Source: Gavia stellata (lineage: Eukaryota; Chordata; Aves; Gaviiformes; Gaviidae). Taken from it: a stretch of DNA of 64,000 nt. Made by a program: the position numbers and the translations under genes. The DNA lies in contig NC_082602.1 in assembly GCF_030936135.1 (NCBI RefSeq), positions 3,782,001 to 3,846,000 on the forward strand, given 5' to 3'. Below the pieces are notes generated by a model. The model had not been told where the DNA came from. It did not search any database and saw nothing but the letters and a program-made list of their open reading frames with translations. Position 1 is the first letter of the stretch, and the number at the start of each line of letters is the position of its first letter. This document shows, one piece after another, positions 20,081 through 64,000 of this stretch.

Positions 20081-23000
20081 CTTCCCATGTTTTTCTTTCT
20101 ACGATGTACTTCTCCAGCAGAACCCCCCGACAAAACCATTCGCCCTCTGCAAAGAGAGCGCATCTGTGTTTCATTTTAGAGCTGAAGAATAGTAATTAAG
20201 ATGCTTTTGCGGTGCCAGGGCTTGGAAAACTAAAAATAAAAGCCATCCAGGCGCAATACCAGACCTCCGAGCGCCACAAACTTTCCTTTCCCCCCGCCCT
20301 TGTTCTCGCCCCCCCCCCCATCAGACCCCCGAGCACGGCGCGTTTCGGGGCCAAGCCCCCCCCCGTCGTTTCGGGGAGCGGCAGGGCTGGGGTGCGCTGC
20401 GGAGGCAGGAATAAATCGTGGGCTGAAAGGGGATGGTGCGGAGAAGGGGGATTTTGGGCTAAAACCAGAGGAACAAGGCAAACGCCGTCCTGCGCGGAGG
20501 GGAAAGCATCCCTGCAGGCAGCAAGGGGAGGTTTTCTGAAGCCTCCGAAATTGGGGGCATCATGCAAAGCATCAGGGCTGGCCCTTTTCTTGCAGCAAAG
20601 CGTGTACAAACTGCCGTCCCCCAGGCTTGAAATGACTTTCCTCTTCTCTTTCTCACGTTTGTCCTGTGAATATTGCAAGGAGAAAAAAAAAAAAGCTGGT
20701 TTATCTTTTTTTTTTCCTGGTCCCCCGCCACCTCAGGGTGCTTCTGGCCCCACGCAAATGAAAAATTAATTTTCCCAGCTCACACTGAAGGCACTGAAAG
20801 AGGAGATGGGGCTCAATGAGATTCACTCGGAAGCGCTCACCGGCTGGCAAGGGTCGTGCCGGAATGATAACCGTCAGCCGAGGGGATGAGCGAGGCCCCG
20901 GGGGATTGGGAAATGCTCGGCGGTGAGCTTGAAGGGGCAAAAAAAAAGAATAGATTTGGGTTTTACACTCCAGTAAGCTTAATTTTAGCAGGAGGATGAT
21001 TAAAAATTAATAAGATGGTCAATGTGTAGAGAGGGGAAGACACATCCGGAGGGAGGCTGGGCAAGGCTAACCTAGTTCGGGTTGAGCCTCAACGGGAAAA
21101 ATATCGCTGTAAATAAAGGGAAAGGCTGGGATGCCGAGGGAGCGGGCAGGGATGGATGTCTCCCACCAGCCAGCCCCGTGGCGTGGGTGCATATTTCGGC
21201 AGGGAGAGTTCGTCTCCCCAGAGACGAGGCGATGCTGGTGGGATGCGGGCGATGCTGGGGTCAGCCTCCTGCTCGCCCCGGGTGGTCCGAGCCGCGGCCG
21301 CTGGCGGGCACAGGGAGGCTTTAACAGCCGTCTGGGTCCCAAGGATACGGCGTGTATATTTCTCTTGGATGCTGCAGCTATCAAGAGGCTTTAAGCCTCT
21401 ATGTAGGCACTGTGTTTTTGGGAAGGAGCGGTTAAATAGGCTTCCGCCCATCACGGCGGGGAGCCCCTCACCAAGGCGTCTGGGCTGGCCGGGCAGCTGG
21501 CTTATTTCAACTGAGGTGGTGCCGAACGCCTGAACTCCTCTGCTGTCTCGCTGACCCGGAGTTCAACATCTGCTGCAGCCGGGCTCCGCGTTGCATTGCA
21601 ATTGGAGAACAAGGGTTTTGGGGGCTGATTTTTTTTCTTCCCCGTCGGCAGGACCCAGCTGCGCTGGCGGAGCTTTCTCCGCAGACCTTGCAGCGCGGTT
21701 CCTAGAAGGAGAGCAACTTTTTCCCTCCTCTTTTCCAAGCCTTCGCCGCTGACGGTAGGGGCTGGAAGCCGTCCAAGGCTGTTGGTATAAATCTCGCTGA
21801 CCTTGTTTCACCATCCCTTAACTTGCAGTTCGGCATCTCCCATCAGCCCGGGCTGGCGTCGACTTCCACTTTCCGGCTCGTTTATTCCTTTTTCAGCTCT
21901 ACGGTTTCGTTTCCCAAGCTTGCCCAAGGTTTTTTTGGGTTTTTTTTCCCAACCTTTTCCCAAGGTTTGTCCCTGTGAGGCTGCCAAGGCAAATGTCTTG
22001 CAGGAATTTGGAGACGGAGCCGTAATCAAGCGCTCCGCAAGAAGACGCGCTTTCGCGATGAGCCTGAGCCCGGCTCGCGGGAGGAGCGATGCTCGGGGGC
22101 GCAGCGCCATGTGGTTAGGTGGGAATAGCAGGAGATGCTTCCCCTCGGATCGGGGTGGGTGCAGGGCTCTGATCCCAGCAAACGTTGCCCGGCTGCTGTC
22201 AGGAGGACGCGTGCCCCGGTAGGGTTTGGGCTCCATCCCCATCTTGGCGCAGGGTGTGCATCCGCATGGGAATTTGTCGCTCTCCGGAGGGTTCTTGCTG
22301 TCGTCCTCCATGCGTTATCCCCGTCTTCCTGCGATAACTTGATGTCGTCTTTGCTGGCCAGCTGCTTCCCAGGGTCATTGACCGCAGGGGAGCGGCCTCG
22401 TGCCACGTGCTCGTGGGATGATGGCCTCACGGAGGAAGCAAAGAGGCCGGCAGCCTTCGGAGACGTGGGTGACAGGAAGAGGGTAGGACCTTGCAGCACA
22501 GGAGTTCGCTGCGGTTTCCCATCCCAGCTGGCCCAGCCGCTCTGGAGACCTGGCTCTCCCTCCTGGGTCTTGGAAAAGGGCGTGACTCCTCCCAAAAATC
22601 CACAGCATCACGTCCTACTTGCTTCCTTGGTGCTAAATCCGTACGAAGAACTTGATTTTCCACCTGCAGCCGAGTCTCACCTGCAAAAATTGCGATGACG
22701 CCAGCGCGTTTGGGGCATCGTGGAAGAACATCGCCAGTCGCTGCCATTGCCGCTCGGGAGAATCCATCAGCTTCGGCGTCTTAGCAGGAGGAGTTTGCTG
22801 CCTCGGACGCGTATATTTGCATTGATATTCTCCCCGAGCGAAGCTTGCGGCTCTGAGTTCACGCACGGGTGTTACGGGTGCTTGCGTGCACGGAGCCCAG
22901 GGGTGTGCGAGGCAGACGGGCATGGCTTTGCTTTTGCGCTTCTGGAGGAAAAGCCCAGAAGCCTTTAAGTCGTATCCCCGGCCCTTTGTGGAGGATTAGG

Positions 23001-23960
23001 ACGGCTAATTGGATTTTATTCAGGGTGCGCGGCGAGCTCGGCATCACAGCTAGGGAAAGGGCTGGCCTGAATAGGGAGAGGTCAGAGGAGATCAGAGAAG
23101 GCTGTGGAGGGGCACGGCAGCTCTCGTCGCGTAGGGAAAGGGCTGTAGGAAAGGCAAGAAAATGCAAGTAGACGGCACAAAAATTCCTGGGCGTGAGCAG
23201 CTGCAAGAAACATTTGGATAAAACGAGAGGAAAAACTTTCCAAGATAAGAAAAGCAAGACATGGCAAAGAAAATGTCCTGGGGGCTTGTGGAGGCTCCCT
23301 CCATCTTTGGAGGTCTTAAAGTGCGGATTAGGGAGAAGATCTGCCAGGAATGATCCCGCCTCGGGGCAGCCGGAGACCAGATGACGTGCCTGTCAGCTCT
23401 CTGCCTCCAAAAGCAGGGTTTGCGCTTCTCCTCCTCTTCTCCTGGATGAGCACAGCATCTTTGGGACTCTCCTTGGTGGTCTTCTAGCAGCATGCCTAAA
23501 AATCCGCCCCCCCGGAAAGAGCTGAGACGCTGGAAAAGGGATGTCTTTCCCCGCTTCAGCTGGCGGGGGCTTTAGGGAGGGAGGGGAAGATGCTCAGGGG
23601 GCTTTTCTCCCCCAAGAGCGAGGCTCCCCTTCCACCACCGGCGCCGCAGCCGTCACTATTTTCTGGTTTAATCTCATGGCGGCTCTGCGTTTCTGAGGGA
23701 TGAGGTCATGCTCGCTCACCCACCGTCTGCTGCTGCTTTTGCGTCGGTCCCTCTAGTTTGGGGAGGGGGGGGTGGGGGGGATGCGCTCCCTGCAGAGGCT
23801 CTGGGTCCCTGGATGGTGGGCTTTTGGATGTCTCCCTAACCGCCAAGCATCGCCACCGGTCTTTGCCCTGTGCCGTGCACGGATGTGCGCGGCACCCGGG
23901 ATGGGCATAGGCATCGGGTAAAAACCCCAGCTGTCCCCCCGCCCATCTTATCTGCGCCTG

Positions 23961-24532
23961 GGGCGCTAGTCCATCTCTCCTGGGATGCTAGTCCATCTCT
24001 CACGGGATGCTATTCCATCTCCCCCGGGATGCTAGTCCGTCTCTCCCGGGATGCTAGTCCATCTCTCACGGGATGCTAGTCCATCTCCCCCGGGATGCTA
24101 GTCCATCTCCCCCGGGATGCTAGTCCATCTCTCCCGGGATGCTAGCACATCTCTCACGGGATGCTAGTCCATCTCCCCCAGGATGCTAGTCCATCTCTCA
24201 CGGGATGCTAGTCCATCTCCCCCAGGATGCTAGTCCATCTCTCACGGGATGCTAGTCCGTCTCTCCCGGGATGCTAGTCCATCTCTCCCGGGATGCTAGT
24301 CCATCTCCCCCAGGATGCTAGTCCATCTCCCCCGGGATGCTAGTCCGTCTCTCCCGGGATGCTAGTCCATCTCTCACGGGATGCTAGTCCATCTCCCCCA
24401 GGATGCTAGTCCATCTCCCCCGGGATGCTAGTCCATCTCCCCTGGGATGCTAATCCATCTCTCACAGGATGCTAGTCCATCTACCTCGGGATGCTAGTCC
24501 GTCTCTCCTGCGATGCTAATCCATCTCTCTTG
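23961..24532. repeat. 22-bp minisatellite, 26 copies
   Basis: The unit is GGGATGCTAGTCCATCTCTC plus two bases, and the 572 bp equal 26 units of 22 bp. Variants differ mainly in the last bases (CTCTCAC, CTCCCCC, CTCTCCC) and in CCATCT versus CCGTCT. There are no unique spacers, so it is not a CRISPR array. Confidence 0.96.
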
Positions 24533-26632
24533 GGGCTCCTGCTTGCTTCTTGCAGCTGGTTTTAAAAACACAAACCAAACCAACCGGCCGGAGAAATGGG
24601 TTTTTCCTTCTTCTTTAATTTTTTTTTAATCCCACTTTTACCACTTCTTGCCAGAAATCAGCCCATCGTGAGGCTTTAAATCTCTGGGAAGAAGAAATGC
24701 GGTGACTGGTGGCTGGAAATACAGCCCTCGCTTCTCACACCAGTTGATCCTGAGCTCCTGGCTCCTAAACTCATGATAGTAGGGGGAGAAAATCCAGTTT
24801 AGGTAATTGGTGGAGATTGCTATGATTTTATTAGACCTAATGCCCTCCCCTCCAGGAGGCTTGCACAGCTGAGCAAAACAACGAGTGCCCATAAACCACA
24901 AAAAAATAGACCCAATTAAGTATTGGGTTTTTAAAGAAATCCTTCCAGCCTGGTGCGATGGTTTTCCGAGCCCTCAAATTCAGGATGAATTGCACTTAGG
25001 GGCCAATAGCCGCATCTACTGCCGGTGGGGAAGGCCCTCCCCGCGTGGAGGTTTGGGCTCCGGCTCCGAGCGGTGCCCGGCCGGGATGGGCAGAGCTTGG
25101 TCGCGCCGCATCTCTCCAGGATGGGCAGAGCTTGGGTCAAATAAAAATCAGGTTTCAGGAATACTCGCTGGAGTCTCCTGGAGGGAGAACAATCCGGTTT
25201 GGGGTTTTAAAAGCAGCAACTGTTGGCAGCTTTCTTCTCTGGATGCTGGAAGGAAAAACTGCTCCTCCCCGGACCTAGAGGTCACCTAATAAATGGGAAA
25301 GTCCCCGAAAAGATGTCCCTGGCAGATGGCAAGGCTGAAGAGAGGAGCGCCTGTTGAATCAGAAAGCAGAATTACCAAGTGTGTTATCGATGGAGGAAAC
25401 GGGGGCTTGAGATAAAATAGCATTTGAGGAGGGGAAAACAGGAAAAGGCTCCATTTGAACTCAAAAACGGAAAGGAAAAGGTTAAGCCTAAAGTCAAGGA
25501 GAAGGGTCGGGGCAGAGGTAAAGGCCGGGAGGGGAAAGGGGAAGTTGGAGACAAAGAGGAGAATAGGGGGGCCGAAGCAACGGGGAAGGACGCAGGAGGG
25601 AAAGGACAAGCGGGGAAGGAAAGAGAAGGACTAAACGGGGGGCAGAGGGGCCGGGGGTCGCTGCAGGGGTTGCTTCTCCTCCGCTGCCGCTGAAACAGGG
25701 TGTGTGGGGGCTTTTGGGGGGCAAGCGGGAATGCGTTGGCGGGGAAAAGGAGCTGGGATGTCTGGGTACCCGCCATGCCGCCTTGGCCAAGTCCCGTCTG
25801 GGCCGTGCGGGGACGCGCGGGGTCTCCTCCACGCGGCTTCTGCCCCGCTTGGGGCCGTGCTACCACGGGGTCGCTGTCTCTCCTCTCCCTTACTAAAAAG
25901 CTAAATTGCTGCAGATCTTGATTCAGCTTTCCTAGCAAGAAACATCCCATAGTTGCCTTGCTTTTTTACTCTTCCCACCCTCTCTTTATGCTGGAAATCG
26001 GGAGGAAGAAGGCTGGAAAGAAGAGCGACTTTTTGTTTTTAGATGACGGTGTATTGGCAGAGATAACACAAAAATCCGGTTGCGGTGGTTGGTCATTGCA
26101 GTATTTCAGGCAGGTGAGACCAACAGGTAGGGCTGATGCCACCGCTAAGGGTGACAAATTAATATCTCAGCATCCCGGAGCTCCTGAGATCCACTGAAGG
26201 GTCTTGTTCTCGCCACGCGTAGCAGCTTATAGGGTCGGTGCCCTATACCATTTCTTTACGACCTTTAGAAGGTCCGCACGTGGGGGGAATTGCATGTCGG
26301 GCCACGGCCATCATCGTTTAGCCAGATCTACGCTGCCGAGGCCAACGGTTTGGGGACGTTGGGGAGGTGTTAATGGTCTCGAGAGACGGGATGAGTTCAT
26401 GGCTCTTGCGGATGAGGAAATAGTTTCTGCCTCTGCAAAAAAGTAATTAAATGATGTTTTGTGGAGCTGTTCTTCACAAATAAAGTATGTGCAATATTAT
26501 ATGTTTTGTCACATTCTGTTTAGTCATAATAAGGGCTTTAATGCTGTAACGGGTGCATATCTGCCTAAATCACCTGAAACGCTTGCAGCACAAATTCTTT
26601 CTGCTATCTTTCATGCAAAGAATCTCTTACAT

Positions 26633-26684
26633 AGCACTTCCTGCATTTAATTATACATAGCACTTCTTGCGTTTAATTATACAT
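26633..26684. repeat. 26-bp direct duplication
   Basis: CATAGCACTTCCTGCATTTA plus ATTATA occurs twice in tandem with two changes. Confidence 0.85.
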
Positions 26685-27214
26685 TGCACTGTGCAACAGA
26701 AGCGTGCGAAGATTTAATTCGGGAAATCAAATCTGTTCTTCCAACTTGAAATTCTCTTTCTCTAGTTGAAGTAAGCTTTATCTGCAGCTCCGGAGTGATG
26801 CTTTGGCAGCATCCATTCTGCACAAGACGGCTGGAGAGCGCTGAAGTACCGCTTCCCGCAGCGCTCCACCAGAAACGGCCGCAGCAGGACCATCTCCAAA
26901 GGGTTCCCCATCCCCATGCGCAGATCCTTCCTCCGGCACCCAGCAGCCCTGTCATCCCCAGACGTCCACAGTGGAGGTAAGCAGGGTTTTCCAAATGTGG
27001 CTTTTCCTCAAACGGTGCTCCTCTCCCGCCGCTCCTGGCATCGCCGTGCTGCTGGGCTGGGAGCAAAGCTCCAACCGAGCTCCTACCAAGGAGATCCAAA
27101 ATAATAATCCTAACGGTAGAGCTGATGTGAAGTTTGCAGCCTGGCACGCCGTTTGCCCTGCTCGCCTTCCCCATCGCGCTCTGGCTGCTGTGGCAGCTTA
27201 GATGACAAGGTCTT

Positions 27215-27352
27215 CAAGGTGTTGAGGTGTTCAAGGAATTGTGGATGAGGCGTTGTGGGACATGGTTTAATGGGCGTGGTGGTGTTGGGTTGATGGTTGG
27301 ACTTGATGATCTTACAGGTCTTTTCCAACCGTAGTGATTCTGTGATTCTGTG
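27215..27352 (+). mobile_element. CR1 LINE 3' fragment, plus orientation
   Basis: It reads through GGTTTAATGGGCGTGGTGG, GGTTGGACTTGATGATCTTA and CTTTTCCAACC to GATTCTGTGATTCTGTG. This is the typical avian CR1 3' end with its octamer tail. It has no coding capacity (5' truncated). Confidence 0.9.
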
Positions 27353-27901
27353 GAGGCAGGGATTACCTCTTAGGACAGGCTTTGGGTGGCTGAGCATAAC
27401 CCAAACCGCCCCTGAGGCCCCAGGTGAGTCTAATCCACGCACAACCAGCACAACTGGTATGACCAGTGCCGCAGCGCAGCCCCCTCCCTGGAGCTGGCCT
27501 GAAGAGTCCTCTCCAGAATGAGATTTAGAAGAGAAAAAAAAAATCACTGGACCCAGCAGATGCAGACAGCACCAGGAGACATCTTCCTCTGCGTTGATGG
27601 AAGCGAGGTTTGGGCAAGGGACGCTGAGAGGGCCCCGCTCCAGAGGGTCTGGTAGCCGCCCGTGCCCGGCACTGTGCTTTTGGCACTCACGTGGTGGGTG
27701 TCTTCTGCAAGGAAGACGGGGGACGCGAGAAGCCCCTTTTGCAGTGGCGTTGGGATTTGTTGAAATTCTCTTTATTTTTTAGGGGACTACCTAATTTCCG
27801 TGCCCCTCGTAAGGGTGGTAGTGAGGGGTGCGTACTGAACCGGATGGCTCCCGGTGAAGCTTTGGCATCGATGCCCTTGGGGAAACCCAAGTGGGTGGTC
27901 A

Positions 27902-27960
27902 TCCTTGGGGAGCCGGCGGTCATCCGTGGGGAGCCAGCGGTCATCCGTGGGGAGCCGGCA
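27902..27960. repeat. 20-bp tandem repeat, 3 copies
   Basis: The unit GGGGAGCCGGCGGTCATCCG or a close variant occurs three times. Confidence 0.85.
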
Positions 27961-28658
27961 ACACGGCATCCAGCAACGAGGCCCTGCTCTCGCGCAAGCG
28001 CCTTCTCCCATCATATCTCTTCCCAAAAACAGAGGGGAGGAGTAAAAAAAGAAAAAAGGGAAAAAAAAATCGTCCCAGATGTTTCTGAAGGGGATGTTTA
28101 CCTACACCTCCCGAGGCGGGGGTTTAAGCGCCGGGAAGGGACTTGTCTCTCCCTGGGGGGGGGTTCTCTGTGCGGGGTCCCGCTCCGGGGGTGGGCTGTG
28201 GGGAGACGCCCGGGGCGGGGGAGGGAGGGGCAGAGCTGGAGGGGTGGGGGGGGGCTCCGGCGGCTCCCGGCGCGTCTCGCCTTTGTTCGGGCAGGGCTGG
28301 AGCCGAGCGGCCGCGGGGCGGGGGAGGGCGGGGGGAGAGGGGGGGGGCGGCTCCGGTCCGAAAAGCCTTGGGTTTATTTTGTCATCTCTACGAGCAGAAT
28401 CACCCGAACGCAACCGGAGAACTTTTTTTTTTTGTTAATAAGAGAAAGTAAATAAGAGAATTAATTAAAAAAAAAAAAGAAGAAAAAGAAATAAATAACC
28501 CCCAAACCCTAACTCCCACCCCTTCGCTCAGACCCTGCCCCCGGCCCGCCCCACGCCGCGCACGGGGGCCGCGGGCGCGCAGCGCAGCGCCGCCCCCCCC
28601 CCCCCCTCCGCCCTCCCGGAGGCGGCAGCGGCGGCGGGAGCGGCCCCGGCCCCGGCAG

Positions 28659-28682
28659 CGGCGGCGGCGGCGGCGGCGGCGG
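28659..28682. repeat. (CGG)n triplet run upstream of the ADAMTS14 start codon
   Basis: About eight uninterrupted GGC/CGG triplets lie about 75 bp before the ATG, probably in the 5' UTR or core promoter. A C14 run lies at 28593-28606. Confidence 0.9.
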
Positions 28683-28755
28683 GGGGAGGCGGGCGCCGGG
28701 CGCCGCCCGCCCCGCATCCCGCCCGCCCCGCATCCCGCCGCGCCGCCGGCCCCAA

Positions 28756-62310
<33,555 letters not shown>

Positions 62311-64000
62311 CCCGCTTGGGACCACCTCGCCGTGGGGCAGGGGAAGCCTTTTGCCTCCCTCCCTCTCCTGCTCCCCATCGTTTTCTCTCTCTTCTCTCCC
62401 CACTTCCAGCAATGGTTTTCACTGGTGGTGCTGCTGGGTTTGGAAACGACCCGGCTCACCTAGAAATACCCAGGAAAACCACTTTTTTCTCATGATCTCC
62501 CCCGCTCCCAGCTGTGGCATGGTTGGTTTTTTGACAGTGCCACAGAAAAAAGGTGAAAAGGAGCAAAAAAAAAAAAAAAAGCAACAGCTGCTTGGGTGCG
62601 GGTAACCCGCAATGGGCCGCTTCCTTCCAAGGTGCTAAAAAGATTTGGGAGGAGGCTTTAACGTTGCTTTTTCCTTCCCTCTGCCCAACACAAGACGTGC
62701 TGGAGAGGAGGGTCCTGGCTTGTCGGTTCAGCCCTGGTGCTCGGAGCTTGGGGGCAGCGGTGGGAGGATGCTGGGAGGCTGGGGGGGGGGGCAGCAATCG
62801 GAGGGGGGTGGCAAAGACACGGGGGAGAAATGTCAGAAAAAGGCCTAACTGCTGCCCTGGGCTGTCCCCGTTGGGGTAGAGAGTTCGGAAAATGTGTCTG
62901 GAGGGGGAGACGGAGCGTGAAAACCATAGACCAGCTCCCGTCCTGCACTGCAGGATAGGCGGGAGACGGCCCAGGCGACTCTTAACATAAGTAATAAGAA
63001 CCAGGTCCAAGACCAAAAATACTTTTAAAAAACGCCTGTCACCCAGCAGTGACTTTTTAGCCAATGCTGCCCTCGGCCAGCCTTCAGCTGATAGGGATGC
63101 CCAGCCTCCCCAGGACCACCAGCCCCATCCCTGCACCCCTGTACCCGGTGCCTGCGGGGCATCAGCACCTTTCGGAGGGCAACGGGGACGACTGAGAAGC
63201 CGGGAGTGGATTTTAGGGGCAGCTACAAAGGAAGGAGAGGGGAAGATTCATCTGCGTCCTTTTTGTCGCATGGGAGGAGGTGAAAGGGGGGGGTGATTTA
63301 AGGCCGTTAAAAAATATTGTGCCGAGTACTAAACGTATGCACAGCACTTTAGGAGCCTGGGGCTGCGTGCAGCTTGCTTGGTGTCGGGCCAGCGCCAGGC
63401 ACAGGGTCTGCCTGGAGGAGTTACAGTCCTCAAAACCTCCCCGGAGCGGGGTCAGGCAGCCCGCCGCGTCCCGCAGGGGTGTCCCTGAGGGGGCTGCCGT
63501 GGTTTCGGTGCTTTAGGGGTGCGCAGCCTCCCAGCTGAGGGCATCCAGCCCCTGGGAGGGTGCGGTGGCAGGGGGAAGCGGGGGGTCCCATGGGGGATGA
63601 GCGCTGGGAGGGAGGTGGACTGGAGAGGTGGAGTCCAAGGAAGGCGAGGCTTGGCAGATAGATCAGTTTGGCATTGCAAAGCGGGATCTCTTGGGAGCGT
63701 GTCCGATGGCCCTGATGGTGCTGTTTCCCTGGCCAGCCGAGGAGCAGGACGGGACATCTCTAGGGGCATCTTCAGGTGTCCGGTGCTTGCTGGTGAGGTG
63801 GACCAGGGTGCTCGGCACGCACCGGGAGCCCATGGATTTTTGGACACACTGCTGTATGAGCCTGGTGCTTTCAGTCCCGTCGGTGCTGGGGCAGAGCGCT
63901 GCGTCGATAGCGCTCGTGTGGCTGCAAGAAACTTGAGGTCGGGGTGTCTCAGAGGGTCTCACGTCAGTGTGCAAGCTCCCCTCAGCCTTTGCTAGCCCGG
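62311..64000 (+). other. ADAMTS14 3' UTR and downstream flank
   Basis: It contains an A17 run (about 62565-62580). No AATAAA or ATTAAA is visible before the window end; the closest variants are AATAAG near 62990 and ACTAAA near 63329. GC-rich open frames after 63280 match no family I recognise. Confidence 0.6.

Larger units (their letters stand above)
14536..28099. other. Intergenic region between PALD1 and ADAMTS14
   Basis: No exon with protein similarity is recognisable on either strand. Open frames here follow repeats or GC-rich sequence. It contains the satellites listed separately, a purine-rich stretch (about 25420-25660) and one CR1 tail. The AT-richer stretch at 26450-26790 could be a conserved non-coding element, but this cannot be judged from one sequence. 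Human PRF1 lies in the equivalent interval; no perforin-like frame is seen. Confidence 0.75.

Noticed and set aside
19842..20174. Poly-Leu and poly-Asn frames
   Set aside because: Trinucleotide repeat translation only.
23961..24532. CRISPR-like regular repeats
   Set aside because: Direct tandem units with no spacers, in a vertebrate genome.
24638..24901. 87-residue minus-strand frame that looks protein-like
   Set aside because: No family recognised, no splice-site context and no neighbouring exons; chance in a less GC-rich stretch is simpler.
63280..63995. Open frames downstream of ADAMTS14 as a possible next gene
   Set aside because: No recognisable domain, no consistent splice sites, and GC-rich composition favours open frames.

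Overview
This is a vertebrate nuclear window, most likely from a bird. Three things point that way: short GC-rich multi-exon genes with canonical GT-AG introns, CR1 LINE 3' tails ending in the avian-style ATTCTGTG octamer, and many GC- and AT-rich minisatellites. The species cannot be named from the sequence. There are no bacterial-type operons, CRISPR arrays or convincing RNA genes.

The window holds two genes, both on the plus strand. Positions 1-14344 are the 3' three-quarters of PALD1 (paladin): 15 visible coding exons and 639 codons, open at the left edge, with a stop at 14342-14344 and an AATAAA signal at 14509. The visible part contains two CX5R phosphatase-like signatures, one in each of two diverged repeats of the same domain. 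Positions 28756-62310 are a complete ADAMTS14 coding sequence: 22 exons and 1169 codons. It encodes a signal peptide, a prodomain with a furin site, a reprolysin metalloprotease (HETGHVLGMEHD), disintegrin-like, TSR1, Cys-rich, spacer, three more TSRs, a PLAC module and a short Pro/Gly/Ala-rich tail. It starts in a strong CpG island (about 28100-29625) that includes a CGG triplet run.

The 14 kb between the genes (14345-28755) contains no coding exon I can support. It holds AT-rich satellites, including a 163-165 bp tandem array at 16360-17170, a 26-unit 22-bp minisatellite at 23961-24532, simple repeats and a CR1 tail. In human the perforin gene PRF1 lies between these two genes; I see no sign of it here. 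Positions 62311-64000 are 3' flank or UTR with no recognisable second gene.

The two genes are not a functional unit. Paladin is an intracellular phosphatase-like signalling regulator. ADAMTS14 is a secreted procollagen N-propeptidase. Their neighbourhood is conserved synteny. The most notable non-genic structures are a stop-free 1.2 kb minisatellite in frame with an upstream PALD1 exon, a CR1 insertion 26 nt from the ADAMTS14 catalytic exon, and several tandem arrays with higher-order organisation. I found no convincing undescribed biological system.
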